Assembly (NCBI GenBank): GCA_030345135.1
Contig: CP128386.1
Location: forward strand, 5,905,327 to 5,969,326
Source: Chitinophagaceae bacterium DXS
GTDB taxonomy: Bacteria; Bacteroidota; Bacteroidia; Chitinophagales; Chitinophagaceae
Length of the DNA: 64,000 nt
Direction of reading: 5' to 3'
Shown here one piece after another: positions 47,947 through 57,304 of the stretch. A program made the position numbers and the translations under genes. Position 1 is the stretch's first letter. Every line of letters begins with the position of its first letter. Under the pieces are notes generated by a model, which saw only the letters and a program-made list of their open reading frames with translations, was not told the origin of the DNA and did no database searches.

Positions 47947-49638
47947 ATGCACAAAAGGTCCTTTTTCATATTGAGTGCAATAGTCGTTTTGTTTTCCTGC
48001 TCAAAAAGCAGCAATTCCAATACGCCGCCACCTCTTCCTCCGGAAGACTTCAGATTCACCGGTGTTACAGTTGACGGTGTTTCAGGAACAAACAATTATT
48101 CCTATCAATCAGTGAAAGTAAGCCCTGTTATTAAACTTGCCTTCACTGTTCCTGTTAGTTTAACTTCCGCATCATCCGCTATTTCGCTGATCGATCAGCA
48201 CAGTGTTTCTGCGCAGTTGCAGTACAGCTATGCAAGTGCATCTGACAGTAATACAATAGTAGTGCAACCGAAGAGCAATCTTCAAAACATTGAAGCATAT
48301 GTATTGAAAGTAATGTCCGGTCTGCAATCGCAAAGAGGAACAAAATTGAATAATACGATTACAGTAAACATATTAACTGCAATAGATTCTACAGATAAAT
48401 TCCCCCGGATTTCAGACAGTGCGTTATTGGATCTTGTACAAAAACAAACACTCAAATATTTTACAGACTTCGCACATCCTGTAAGCGGCATGGCAAGAGA
48501 ACGCAATACTTCAGGAGATGTTGTAACGACCGGTGGAACTGGTTTTGGTATTATGGCCATAATAGCCGCAGCGAACAGAAATTTTATTGCGCGAAGTAGT
48601 GCCACTACACAGATTCAGAAAATTGTAAACTTCTTACATACTGCTGACCGTTTTCACGGCGCATTCCCGCATTGGCTGAATGGCAGCACAGGTAAAGTAG
48701 TCCCTTTCAGCACAAAAGATGACGGAGCCGATCTTGTTGAAACCGCTTTTTTAATGCAGGGATTGCTGGCTGCGCGACAATATTTTAACCTCGCAACTAA
48801 TGAAGAAAAATTATTAAGAAGCGACATAGATAGTTTGTGGCGGGCGGTTGAATGGAGTTGGTTCAGGAAATATGTTGGAAACGGGCCGGAAAATGTTTTG
48901 TACTGGCATTGGAGTCCTAACTACGCTTGGGATATGAACCTCCAGGTCCGCGGATGGAATGAAGCGTTAATGCCATATGTGCTTGCTGCATCTTCACCAA
49001 CGCATGGTGTTCCCAAAATAGTTTATGATAATGGCTGGGCGCAAAACGGCGCGATGAAAAACGGCAAAACATTTCTCGGGTATCAATTGCCGTTAGGACC
49101 GGATTATGGCGGCCCGTTGTTCTTTTCTCATTATTCATTCCTTGGAATTAAGCCCGGTAGCCTTAAAGATGTTTATGCAGATTATTGGATGCAGAATAAG
49201 AATCATACAATGATCAACTACAACTATTGTGTAAATAATGACAAGAATTTTTTTGGCTATAGTGCAAGTTGCTGGGGACTAACTGCCAGCGATGATAACA
49301 GACAGGGCTATCTGGCACACAGTCCTGCGAATGATGATGGTGTAATATCTCCTACGGCAGCGTTGTCAGCCATGCCTTACGCACCTGCCGAATCGATTGC
49401 AGCTTTAAAGTTTTTTTATTATACTTTGGGAGATAAGTTGTGGAAGGACTATGGTTTTATTGATGCGTTCAGTTTAAACGATGCATGGTTCGCCAATTCT
49501 TTCCTGGCAATAGATCAGGGGCCAATAATTGTAATGATTGAAAATTACAGAAGCGGTTTGCTTTGGAACTTGTTTATGAGTTGTCCTGAGATTAAGAACG
49601 GGATGAAATCCCTCGGATTTCAAAGTCCGTATCTGTAA
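47947..49638 (+). CDS. GH144-like glycoside hydrolase (PF10091 'glycoamylase' domain) lipoprotein with N-terminal Ig-like domain
   Basis: A 563-residue lipoprotein: signal VVLFSC, Cys18; ATG 47947 is preferred over an upstream in-frame TTG. Residues about 35-145 resemble a bacterial Ig-like (Big_5) domain. From about 155 comes an (alpha/alpha)6 catalytic domain with YFTDFAHPVSGMARER, GGTGFGIMAII, FPHWLNG, KDDGADLVETAFLMQG, YWHWSPNYAW and the closing IDQGPIIVMIENYRSGLLW. PF10091 proteins of this size in Bacteroidota belong to CAZy family GH144, founded on a Chitinophaga endo-beta-1,2-glucanase. The substrate call is therefore from family knowledge. The next gene is a paralogue. Confidence 0.88.
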   Translation: MHKRSFFILSAIVVLFSCSKSSNSNTPPPLPPEDFRFTGVTVDGVSGTNNYSYQSVKVSPVIKLAFTVPVSLTSASSAISLIDQHSVSAQLQYSYASASDSNTIVVQPKSNLQNIEAYVLKVMSGLQSQRGTKLNNTITVNILTAIDSTDKFPRISDSALLDLVQKQTLKYFTDFAHPVSGMARERNTSGDVVTTGGTGFGIMAIIAAANRNFIARSSATTQIQKIVNFLHTADRFHGAFPHWLNGSTGKVVPFSTKDDGADLVETAFLMQGLLAARQYFNLATNEEKLLRSDIDSLWRAVEWSWFRKYVGNGPENVLYWHWSPNYAWDMNLQVRGWNEALMPYVLAASSPTHGVPKIVYDNGWAQNGAMKNGKTFLGYQLPLGPDYGGPLFFSHYSFLGIKPGSLKDVYADYWMQNKNHTMINYNYCVNNDKNFFGYSASCWGLTASDDNRQGYLAHSPANDDGVISPTAALSAMPYAPAESIAALKFFYYTLGDKLWKDYGFIDAFSLNDAWFANSFLAIDQGPIIVMIENYRSGLLWNLFMSCPEIKNGMKSLGFQSPYL

Positions 49639-49691
49639 TGGTAAAATAACGGTGCCGGCTTGCTGAAGAAACGAAAAATAAAAACGCGCTT

Positions 49692-51044
49692 ATGAAATAT
49701 ACTCACTTGTTCCTGCTATTATTTCTATCCTGCTGTTTTCATGCTGCTTTTTCACAAAAGAAGCAAGCTGTCCCTACAGTTGCATTTGATGCGGCTAAAA
49801 GGCCAAAGAACTTATCGGATACTGCTTTACTCGAACTGGTGCAAAAACAAACCTTTCGCTATTTCTGGGATTTTGCGCACCCCGTAAGCGGGCTTGCCCG
49901 CGAACGTAGTAATGTGGCTTATGATTACGGGAATGAGGTTGTTACCACGGGTGGCAGTGGCTTTGGGATTATGGCCATTATAGTTGCATCAGAAAGAGGA
50001 TGGGTAACAAGAGCGCAAGCAGCAGAAAGAATGAATAAAATTGTCAGGTTCTTATATAAAGCAGACAGCTATCATGGTATTCTTCCGCACTGGCTGAATG
50101 GTGAAACGGGAAAGACTATTCCTTTTAGCAGGAAAGATGATGGAGCCGACCTGGTGGAAACAGCTTTCTTGTTCCAGGGACTTTTGTGTGCGCGACAATA
50201 CTTTACAAAGGACAATCAAATGGAGCGTGAAGTGCGAGATCGTGTTAACTGGTTATGGGATCAGGCAGAATGGAATTTCTTTACGCGGGATGGTCGCGAT
50301 GAACTATACTGGCACTGGAGCCCTAACAACGGCTGGAGTATGAACTTTCCGTTGCGTGGCTGGAACGAATGCCTGATGGCGTATATAATGGGAGCCTCAT
50401 CACCACGCTATGCGATAACGCCACAGGTATATAACCGTTGCTGGGCGGAGAGCAACCATTTTAAGAATGGAAAGGAATTTTATGGCATCAAATTGCCGTT
50501 GGGCTTCGACTATGGCGGCCCGTTATTTTTTACACATTATTCATTTCTTGGGTTAAGTCCAAAAGGATTAAAAGATCAATACGCAGATTATTGGGAATTG
50601 AATACAAATCATACACTCATCAATCACGAACATTGCATTCGTAATCCAAAGAATTTTAAAGGCTATGGCGCCAATTGTTGGGGCTTGACAGCGTGCGACA
50701 CATATGACGGCTATAATGCTTTTTCACCGGACAATGATTGGGGAACCATTGCTCCCACAGCTGCACTATCAGCATTCCCTTATACGCCGGAATTTTCCAT
50801 GCAGGCACTCAAGCATTTTTATTATGATCTGGGGGATAAAATATGGAGCGAATATGGCTTTGTGGACGCATTTAATGAAACACAAAACTGGTATGCAAAA
50901 TCTCATCTTGCCATTGACCAGGGACCGATTATTGTGATGATTGAAAATTACAGGACAGGGTTGTTGTGGAAGTTGTTCATGAGCTGCCCGGAGGTGCAAA
51001 AGGGGTTAAAGACGCTGGGTTTCGAAAGTCCCTATCTGCGATAG
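49692..51044 (+). CDS. GH144-like glycoside hydrolase (probable endo-beta-1,2-glucanase), secreted
   Basis: A 450-residue enzyme, close paralogue of the preceding catalytic domain and of the usual GH144 length. The signal peptide ends near HAAFSQ; no lipobox Cys is suitably placed, so the product is probably periplasmic. The conserved blocks are the same: YFWDFAHPVSGLARER, GGSGFGIMAIIVASERG, PHWLNGETGKTIPFSRKDDG, YWHWSPNNGW and IDQGPIIVMIENYRTGLLW. A lipidated plus a soluble form suggests surface cleavage followed by periplasmic trimming. No beta-glucosidase gene lies in the locus within this window. Confidence 0.9.
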   Translation: MKYTHLFLLLFLSCCFHAAFSQKKQAVPTVAFDAAKRPKNLSDTALLELVQKQTFRYFWDFAHPVSGLARERSNVAYDYGNEVVTTGGSGFGIMAIIVASERGWVTRAQAAERMNKIVRFLYKADSYHGILPHWLNGETGKTIPFSRKDDGADLVETAFLFQGLLCARQYFTKDNQMEREVRDRVNWLWDQAEWNFFTRDGRDELYWHWSPNNGWSMNFPLRGWNECLMAYIMGASSPRYAITPQVYNRCWAESNHFKNGKEFYGIKLPLGFDYGGPLFFTHYSFLGLSPKGLKDQYADYWELNTNHTLINHEHCIRNPKNFKGYGANCWGLTACDTYDGYNAFSPDNDWGTIAPTAALSAFPYTPEFSMQALKHFYYDLGDKIWSEYGFVDAFNETQNWYAKSHLAIDQGPIIVMIENYRTGLLWKLFMSCPEVQKGLKTLGFESPYLR

Positions 51045-51240
51045 GGGTAAACCACGGAGGCAGGGCGCCAAAACGAAACACGGAGGTTTTTTGGGCCACA
51101 AAGACGCAAAGACAAAAAGAAGCACAAAGATGCTTGAACCCCGTCCGATCCGGCACGGGCGGGCACGGAGGCACAGGCGAAAGAACGAAACACGGCGTTT
51201 TTTTAACCAAACACAAAGGTGCACAAAGGATTAAAAGCTT
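51045..51240. repeat. ACGGAGG/CACAAAGACGCAAAGAC word repeat, left arm of the recO-flanking inverted pair
   Basis: A run of degenerate words (CCACGGAGGC, AAACGAAACACGG, CACAAAGACGCAAAGAC). Bases 51095-51140 are the reverse complement of 52255-52300 with one mismatch in 46, and weaker matching continues on both sides. The gap 51241-51400 further holds about eight copies of the word GTCTTAC (51306-51376), just ahead of recO. Confidence 0.85.
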
Positions 51241-51400
51241 TGAATTATCTTATTATTCTCGCAAATCTTTTTTATGATTTCGTACCCATCTACTATTCTC
51301 GAAATCTTACGGTCTTAGGCGTCTTACGATCTTACATGTCTTACACGTCTTACGATCTTACTGTCTTACTGTCTTCAAAATATTTCTCTTTCTTTGCTGT

Positions 51401-52135
51401 ATGACTCACAAAACCAAAGGCATTGTTTTACGTGCAGTAAAATACGGCGAGACCAGCATCATCGCGACGGTATATACCGAGCTTTTTGGAATTCAGAGTT
51501 ATATTGTAAAGGGGGTAAGACAATCATCAAAAAAATCCCAGGGAAAGAGTAATTATTTTCAGCCATCAGCTATCCTGCAAATGGAAGTGTATCACAACGA
51601 GCTGAAAAATCTTCAGTTTATCAAGGAATTTGAATGGGCATATTTATATGAACACTTATTTTTTGATGTAATAAAAAATGCAGTAGCTACCTATATGGTT
51701 GAATTGTTGCAACATAGTTTGAAGCAACCTGAAGCGAACCCGGAATTGTTTTACCTGATGGAAGATTCGTTAAAACAACTGGACAGAGGAGATGTTACAC
51801 TCACTGCCAACCTTCCTCTATACTTTACCCTCCATCTCGCCACAGAACTTGGGTTTCAATGGCAGGGAGAATTTAATAAACATACACCTGTGCTGGATCT
51901 TGAAGAAGGGCAGTATGTTGGCGATATTCCCGGACACCCTTTTTATCTATCCGGCGAACTTGCCCGCATCAGTTCCGAGATCAATAGCATCAACTTCTAC
52001 AACGATCTGGAAAATATCCAGTTAAACAGAACTGTAAGGCGTCAGCTGCTGCAATCTTTCCAGCAATACATTGCACTCCATGTCTCCGATTTCGGCGAGC
52101 TCAGAAGCCTTTCTGTCCTTTACGAGCTCTTTTAA
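51401..52135 (+). CDS. recO: DNA repair protein RecO
   Basis: A 244-residue recombination mediator that loads RecA with RecR on gapped DNA. The N-terminal OB fold starts [39 protein letters not shown], and the helical C-terminal domain contains the typical [19 protein letters not shown]. The zinc-binding cysteines of some RecO proteins are absent, as in other Bacteroidota. It precedes ruvB, also a recombination gene. Both sides of the gene are arms of a large inverted repeat, so the transcript could fold across the whole gene. Confidence 0.93.
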   Translation: MTHKTKGIVLRAVKYGETSIIATVYTELFGIQSYIVKGVRQSSKKSQGKSNYFQPSAILQMEVYHNELKNLQFIKEFEWAYLYEHLFFDVIKNAVATYMVELLQHSLKQPEANPELFYLMEDSLKQLDRGDVTLTANLPLYFTLHLATELGFQWQGEFNKHTPVLDLEEGQYVGDIPGHPFYLSGELARISSEINSINFYNDLENIQLNRTVRRQLLQSFQQYIALHVSDFGELRSLSVLYELF

Positions 52136-52139
52136 GTTT

Positions 52140-52375
52140 CACGCAGCGCCCGCGACGAAGCAACGGCGCAACGAATCCTTTGAGCCTCTTAGTGTGTCCC
52201 TTGTGCTTCGTGGTTCGAATGCTCCGTGTTTCGTTTTCTCGTCCGTGCCTCCGTGGTTCAAGCATCTTTGTGCTTCTTTTTGTCTTTGCGTCTTCGTGGC
52301 AAATAAATCCCCGTGTTTCGTTTCTTCGCCTGTGCCTCCGTGGTTTAAAAAACCTATTTTTGGCATTTGAATCAC
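52140..52375. repeat. Right arm of the recO-flanking inverted repeat
   Basis: Reverse-complement orientation of the word repeat at 51045-51240 (GTGCTTCTTTTTGTCTTTGC, CCGTGTTTCGTTT, GCCTCCGTGG). The best block is 52255-52300. It lies between recO and ruvB, and the ruvB frame happens to stay open through it, which could mislead start calling. Confidence 0.85.
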
Positions 52376-52380
52376 AGTTC

Positions 52381-53415
52381 ATGAGTAATCCCAATTTACA
52401 GGCAGATAAATCGCAGCAAAGTGCAGCAGAGAAGGAGTTCGAGAACACGATACGCCCGAAAGAGATCGTTGAGTTTGCCGGACAACCCCAGATTATCGAA
52501 AATCTTGTCATTTTTATAAAAGCGGCAAAATTGCGCGGTGAGGCATTGGATCATGTCCTGTTTCACGGTCCTCCCGGTTTAGGTAAAACAACTTTGTCCA
52601 GAATTGTTGCAAACGAGTTGGGAGTGAATATTAAGGAAACCAGCGGACCGGTTATTGAAAAGCCGGGTGACCTGGCGGGCTTACTGACAAATCTTTCTGC
52701 GGGTGACGTATTGTTTATTGACGAGATCCACAGATTAAGTACTGTTGTTGAGGAATACCTGTATGCGGCAATGGAAGATTTTCGCATTGATATCATGATC
52801 GATAGCGGTCCCAATGCCAGAAGTGTCCAGATCAATCTGAATCCATTTACATTGATCGGCGCAACAACGCGAAGCGGCTTGCTGACGGCTCCGTTGTTAT
52901 CCCGCTTTGGTATCAAGTCCAGGCTTGAATATTATAACGCACAAACGCTCAAGAAGATCATCGAGAGAAGTTCTTCAATACTTCAAACTGCTATAACGCC
53001 TGAAGCCGCTTTGGAAATAGCTGGAAGAAGCCGCGGCACGCCCCGTATTGCAAATGGTCTTTTAAGGCGGGTAAGGGATTTTGCGCAGGTTTTGAACGAT
53101 GGCAGTATTGACATCGGGATAACGCGTCATGCATTAAAAGCATTGAATGTAGACGAGCACGGCCTTGATGAAATGGATAACCGCATTTTGTCAACCATCA
53201 TTGAAAAATTCAAGGGCGGACCTGTTGGTATCACCACCATTGCCACCGCCGTAGGTGAAGAACCAGGTACACTGGAAGAAGTTTATGAGCCATTCCTGAT
53301 CCAGGAAGGATTTATTCAACGCACTTCCCGCGGACGCGAAGCTACCCATAAAGCATATGAGCACCTCGGCAAGAAACCATTTACCAGCACCGGCGCAAAC
53401 ACATTGTTTGATTAA
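52381..53415 (+). CDS. ruvB: Holliday junction branch-migration ATPase RuvB
   Basis: A 344-residue AAA+ motor that drives branch migration with RuvA. Walker A is [10 protein letters not shown], Walker B DEIHRL, sensor 1 GATTRSG and the sensor 2 region [22 protein letters not shown]. The C-terminal winged-helix DNA-binding domain ends [16 protein letters not shown] 52381 (MSNPNL) is the start; the frame is open to 52180, but that part is intergenic repeat read as protein. recO lies upstream on the same strand. Confidence 0.97.
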   Translation: MSNPNLQADKSQQSAAEKEFENTIRPKEIVEFAGQPQIIENLVIFIKAAKLRGEALDHVLFHGPPGLGKTTLSRIVANELGVNIKETSGPVIEKPGDLAGLLTNLSAGDVLFIDEIHRLSTVVEEYLYAAMEDFRIDIMIDSGPNARSVQINLNPFTLIGATTRSGLLTAPLLSRFGIKSRLEYYNAQTLKKIIERSSSILQTAITPEAALEIAGRSRGTPRIANGLLRRVRDFAQVLNDGSIDIGITRHALKALNVDEHGLDEMDNRILSTIIEKFKGGPVGITTIATAVGEEPGTLEEVYEPFLIQEGFIQRTSRGREATHKAYEHLGKKPFTSTGANTLFD

Positions 53416-53429
53416 AATACATTACTAAA

Positions 53430-53550
53430 CCATATAAGGCATATAAGGCATATAAGAAAATATAAGAGCCAGCATAAATCTTATATTTTCTTATATGCCT
53501 TATATGGTTCAAAAAACAAAAAAGCCTGGCGAAGTCAGGCCTTTTTTATT
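53430..53550. terminator. Inverted ATATAAGGC word repeat plus terminator hairpin between ruvB and the OmpR-type gene
   Basis: CATATAAGAAAATATAAG (left, with an extra ATATAAGGC word) is complementary to CTTATATTTTCTTATATG; the arms span about 53430-53466 and 53480-53507. A second short stem GCCTG...CAGGC followed by TTTTTT ends at about 53547. The genes on either side converge here. Confidence 0.75.
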
Positions 53551-53604
53551 CAAGTTATTTTTCTAAAATTTTTCGCCGTTAGGCATTTTCAATTCTCCAT
53601 TAAC

Positions 53605-54309
53605 CTAAGATGGTTCTTTCACCACCAAACGGAAACCATTTCCATGAATATTCACAATTTCAATGTGTTCATCGTCTTTCAGGTACTTACGAAGTTTAGC
53701 AATGTAAACGTCCATACTACGGCCATTGAAGTATGTATCGCTGCCCCAGATTTTCTTTAATGCCCGCTCTCTTGGTAAAAGATCATTTTTATGCTCTGCG
53801 AGCATTTTCAATAATTCGTTTTCTTTCGGGGAAAGTGTTTGCGTTTTGCCATCGAAAATCAATTCACGCAACTTAGGATTGAAATGGTATCTGCCCAGAT
53901 CAAATTCCATGTTTTCATTTTCCTTGTTAAGGTCCTCATTGCGCTTTAAGATCGCTTTTATTTTGAGCAACAACACTTCGCTGTCAAAAGGCTTTGTAAT
54001 ATAATCATCGGCGCCAAGCTTATAACCCTGGATAATGTCATCTTTCATTGTTTTGGCACTCAAAAAGAACAGGGGAACTTCTGGATCAATATCGCGGATC
54101 TCCTCACCCAGGGTAAAGCCGTCCATATTGGGCATCATTACATCCAGCAGGCATATGTCAAATTTTTCACGCTGAAATGCGGCCAGTCCCAAACGCCCGT
54201 CCCTTTCCAGTGTAACATCGTAATCATTCAATTCGAGATAGTTCTTTAACACCATTCCAAGATTCGTATCATCCTCACATAACAGTATTTTGTATTTTTT
54301 TCCTTCCAT
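53605..54309 (-). CDS. OmpR/PhoB-family response regulator
   Basis: A 234-residue regulator. The receiver domain has acidic E12/D13/D14, phospho-acceptor Asp56 in CLLDVMMPNMDG, and DDYITKPFD with the conserved Lys. The C-terminal winged-helix DNA-binding domain (about 130-232) contains LSPKENELLKMLAEH and YFNGRSMDVYIAKLRKYLKDD. The layout resembles RprY-type regulators of Bacteroidota. No sensor kinase gene is adjacent, so its partner is encoded elsewhere. Targets unknown. Confidence 0.93.
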   Translation of the reverse strand: MEGKKYKILLCEDDTNLGMVLKNYLELNDYDVTLERDGRLGLAAFQREKFDICLLDVMMPNMDGFTLGEEIRDIDPEVPLFFLSAKTMKDDIIQGYKLGADDYITKPFDSEVLLLKIKAILKRNEDLNKENENMEFDLGRYHFNPKLRELIFDGKTQTLSPKENELLKMLAEHKNDLLPRERALKKIWGSDTYFNGRSMDVYIAKLRKYLKDDEHIEIVNIHGNGFRLVVKEPS

Positions 54310-54471
54310 AATTATCTGAATTTAAATTTTAAACAAATAAATATAACTAATTATTACGCCGATTCAAAATTGGATCATTGTTTTGTTAAAGGTAATTAGT
54401 ACAGGCGTTCTGATATATTTCTGCACCATAGTTTAACGCTTGTTTTTAATTTTGCATTTTAAAAACCTAAT

Positions 54472-54843
54472 ATGTTGTTAACTCCGGATAATAAATTGAA
54501 AAAACTGATCGTAATAGGGGATAGGGTGCTGATAAAGCCACTGCAGCCGAACGATAAAACATCTACCGGCTTATACCTTCCGCCCGGCGTACAGGAAAAA
54601 GAAAAAGTGCAGCAGGGATATGTAATCAAAACCGGTCCCGGATATGCTATTCCGATGCCTGTTGAAAATGAGTCCTGGAAATCTGAGGAAGAACAGGTAA
54701 AATATGTTCCGCTTCAGGCGAAAGAAGGGGATCTTGCGATCTTTTTATTAAGTGGCGCAACAGAAGTAATATATGAAGGCGATAAATATTTCATTGTTCC
54801 GCAGGGCGCGATATTAATGCTGGAGAGGGAGGAGGATTTGTAA
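54472..54843 (+). CDS. GroES-like (Cpn10) co-chaperone family protein
   Basis: A 123-residue protein with the Cpn10 fold: VIGDRVLIKPLQPNDKTSTGLYLPPG at the N-terminus (the GLYLP portion corresponds to the mobile loop) and VIYEGDKYFIVPQGAILML at the end. It is longer than canonical GroES (about 95 residues) through an insert after GPGYAIPMP, and no groEL follows. It is therefore the separate GroES-like protein often found alone in Bacteroidota, not the main GroES. Confidence 0.85.
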   Translation: MLLTPDNKLKKLIVIGDRVLIKPLQPNDKTSTGLYLPPGVQEKEKVQQGYVIKTGPGYAIPMPVENESWKSEEEQVKYVPLQAKEGDLAIFLLSGATEVIYEGDKYFIVPQGAILMLEREEDL

Positions 54844-55184
54844 TTGACAATTGAAAAGGGATAATTGAAAATGAAAAACCGGGAACCGCTGTGCTAACTC
54901 CTTATATTTTCAAAGAAATAAATACAATTACACTGTTACACGGAGGATCCACTGAGTATCACAGAGTTTTATATTGTTCCATCATTATCAATTGTCAATT
55001 TTCCCTGCCTGAACGACTCCGTCGGGCAGGAACTTTCAATTAAAGAAACATTTGCGTATCTTTATAATGGTCATTAATAAGAAATATAGCATTGCTTTCG
55101 CTTAAAGATTGTATGCCGGATAATTGAATGGCAATTTTCTCCTCGCCGACCGTGTTTAGATTTTGAAGCTAAAAATCTCCGCAT
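54844..55184. repeat. Intergenic inverted words (TTGACAATTGAAAA), no gene
   Basis: TAATTGACAATTGAAAAGGG begins at the stop codon of the GroES-like gene and is matched in reverse by ATCAATTGTCAATTTTCCC (about 54988-55006). Between them lie CACGGAGG/CACAGAGTT words like those near 51.1 and 47.9 kb. A CCTGCCTGA...TCGGGCAGG hairpin follows at about 55002-55031. Confidence 0.65.
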
Positions 55185-55643
55185 ATGAATACCGATTATC
55201 AACATCACCACCACGATCTGTCACGTTACGATTATCAGCAAAGCGATCTTTCCCGGTGCGTACTAGGCGGATTATTTGCAGGCATTATCGGCACAATTGC
55301 CAATCTTATTTTCATTGCAGTTTATCGCCGAATTAATGAGTTCTATACATTTAATGCGCTGGACGTTGGCACTATTATTTTTGGCAGCACTTTATTGCTG
55401 ATGGCCTGCGGTATTTTCTATTATTTCTTCGCACATTTTATGAGAAGAGGCACCAATCTGTATCGCGTGGCAGTTTTTATTATCACAGGTGTTATTGTGT
55501 ACTTTGCTCTTATGGTTCGTCCGGAAGAAAATAAATTCCCCGGCGATTTCAGGGCAATGTTCATTGGGACACAAATAATCATAGGTGGGCTGGCAGCATT
55601 CTTAATCCCATACCTGTTCAGGCATGACAGTCTGATCAGTTGA
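55185..55643 (+). CDS. Small four-helix membrane protein of unknown function
   Basis: A 152-residue protein starting with a His-rich cytosolic stretch (YQHHHHDLSRYDY), followed by four hydrophobic segments (about 28-50, 62-86, 97-112 and 123-142). No named family was recognised. The run of histidines could bind metal but is short. It has no operon partner. Confidence 0.72.
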   Translation: MNTDYQHHHHDLSRYDYQQSDLSRCVLGGLFAGIIGTIANLIFIAVYRRINEFYTFNALDVGTIIFGSTLLLMACGIFYYFFAHFMRRGTNLYRVAVFIITGVIVYFALMVRPEENKFPGDFRAMFIGTQIIIGGLAAFLIPYLFRHDSLIS

Positions 55644-55756
55644 CTTATACAAATCACTTCCTTCGCCGCAAGGCGAGCCCTGTGAAAAAAGTAGCCTGAA
55701 GTTGAAGATTTATTCTCCAGCTCCAGGCTACAAATGTTTTAGATAATGCAAGTTTG

Positions 55757-57175
55757 TTACCAGACATACGTGCCCACTGCACCGCTATTCAGATTTGTAT
55801 TCATCGAAGTTCCATTCTCTTCAATAGTAAATGTTTGTGTAGTATTGCTTTCATTCAACACGATCAGCACTTTCTTTCCTTCAGGAGTTTTGAATGCCAC
55901 ATTGGGCAGCCCATTAACTGTAGTGCTTGAAATGCGGACAGAACCGGGTCTTACAAATTTGGCTGCATGTGCAATAATGTAGTATGCAGAATTGCGTTTA
56001 ACCTGGTTACCATCTATTGTAACTGCGCCAAGACATTCTGTACAACCACCCGGAGTATGTGGTTCTTGCTTTGAGTTTGCTGCGAGGTTCCACTGAAGAG
56101 AAACCTTGCACCAGTTTCTTGTAGCGCCGATAATCAGATTCTTGATATGCCACTTAAGATCTTCAGGTAAGTTGCCCGGAGCACCTACCCATTGTTCTGT
56201 GAAGTAAAGGTTCTTATCAGGATATGCATCATGCACTTTTGAAAGTGTATCAATTGGTCCGGCATAAAGATGAAACGCTGAACCATCTACATACTGCGCA
56301 GCATCTTTATCTGCGAGAATGGACATTGGATAATCCGGCCGATCAGCATTGTGATCGTAAAGGATAATCTTTGTAGAGATACCCGAAGACTTAAATGCTG
56401 GTCCCAGGCTTTGTTTGATAAATGCTGCCTGCTGTTCCGGTAACATTAGTAAGCTGGGATTGTTGCCCGGGTGCAGAGGTTCGTTTTGAATCGTGATGGC
56501 ATCAATCGTAATGCCTTCAGCTTTCATACCCTGGATGTATTTTATAAAATATCTCGCATAGGCGTTATAGTATTCAGGTTTAAGACTTCCTCCTTTCGAG
56601 TTGTTGTTTGTTTTCATCCATGTGGGTGGAGACCATGGTGATCCTAAGATTTTGATTGAAGGATTGATGGCCAGAATTTCTTTTAGTACTGGAATCAAAA
56701 AAGCTTTATCCGGCAGCAGGCTGAATTTTTCCATCAGCGTATCAGTCTGACCTTCGGGCAAATCATCATAAGAAAAAACTTTTTCGTCAAGATCAGAGGC
56801 GCCGATGCTTACCCGCAAATAGCTTGTACCAATGCTATTTCCATCTGTAGCAAATAATTCTTTTAATAACGCAGCCCGGCTTGCCTCTTCCATATTGTGG
56901 ATATGGAAAGCACTGCCGCCCGTAAGACAAAACCCAAAGCCGTCAATTGTTTGAAAGGATTGTTTATCGTCTACCTGAATCACCGGCCCGGAAGAACCTG
57001 TGAGTACATTATTTTTCTTTTGAAACAGAACTGATAATGCAGGATCTGTTATCCATGCTTCCGTTGAAGCAACTGTTCCATTACCGGATGAAGGAGTTGC
57101 AGATGTGCCCGGCATTGTTTTTTTAGAGCAGGAAACTATTAGCGTGCAGAAAAGTAAAACGTGTAGTATTTTCAT
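55757..57175 (-). CDS. Glycoside hydrolase family 30 lipoprotein (glucosylceramidase / endo-beta-1,6-glucanase type)
   Basis: A 472-residue retaining glycosidase. Lipobox LIVSCS gives Cys16. The TIM barrel contains QTIDGFGFCLTGGSA, LGSPWSPPTWMKTN, the acid/base Glu232 in TIQNEP and the nucleophile Glu327 in LYFTEQW. The C-terminal beta-domain (about 400-472) is the usual GH30 side domain. Relatives in Bacteroidota PULs act on beta-1,6-glucan or beta-glucosides. It is the last gene of the sigma-FecR-SusC-SusD operon on this strand, 144 bp after SusD, with palindrome copy 5 in the gap. Confidence 0.92.
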   Translation of the reverse strand: MKILHVLLFCTLIVSCSKKTMPGTSATPSSGNGTVASTEAWITDPALSVLFQKKNNVLTGSSGPVIQVDDKQSFQTIDGFGFCLTGGSAFHIHNMEEASRAALLKELFATDGNSIGTSYLRVSIGASDLDEKVFSYDDLPEGQTDTLMEKFSLLPDKAFLIPVLKEILAINPSIKILGSPWSPPTWMKTNNNSKGGSLKPEYYNAYARYFIKYIQGMKAEGITIDAITIQNEPLHPGNNPSLLMLPEQQAAFIKQSLGPAFKSSGISTKIILYDHNADRPDYPMSILADKDAAQYVDGSAFHLYAGPIDTLSKVHDAYPDKNLYFTEQWVGAPGNLPEDLKWHIKNLIIGATRNWCKVSLQWNLAANSKQEPHTPGGCTECLGAVTIDGNQVKRNSAYYIIAHAAKFVRPGSVRISSTTVNGLPNVAFKTPEGKKVLIVLNESNTTQTFTIEENGTSMNTNLNSGAVGTYVW

Positions 57176-57256
57176 GTAACCCGGTTTAACAGATTTCCGC
57201 TGGCAAAACCGGCGGAAGTAAATTTTATTAAGATGCTTTGTGCTGTGTGAGCAAGA

Positions 57257-57304
57257 TTGTGAGTATTGTCCTACACTTTAAAAGTGTAGGACAAATACTC
57301 ACAA
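57257..57304. repeat. CCTACACTTT palindrome, copy 5
   Basis: TTGTGAGTATTGTCCTACAC and GTGTAGGACAAATACTCACA pair over about 23 bp with one single-base bulge. The outer arm (TTGTGAGTAT) is unique to this copy. It lies 16 bases 3' of the SusD stop and ahead of the GH30 gene, so it could lower transcription into GH30 or mark an RNA 3' end. Confidence 0.85.

Noticed and set aside
52180-52380. N-terminal extension of RuvB by 67 residues
   Set aside because: The extension is the word repeat read as protein; RuvB family similarity starts at ATG 52381 with normal length.
54472-54843. Canonical groES of a groESL operon
   Set aside because: Too long, contains an insert, and no groEL follows; annotated as GroES-like only.
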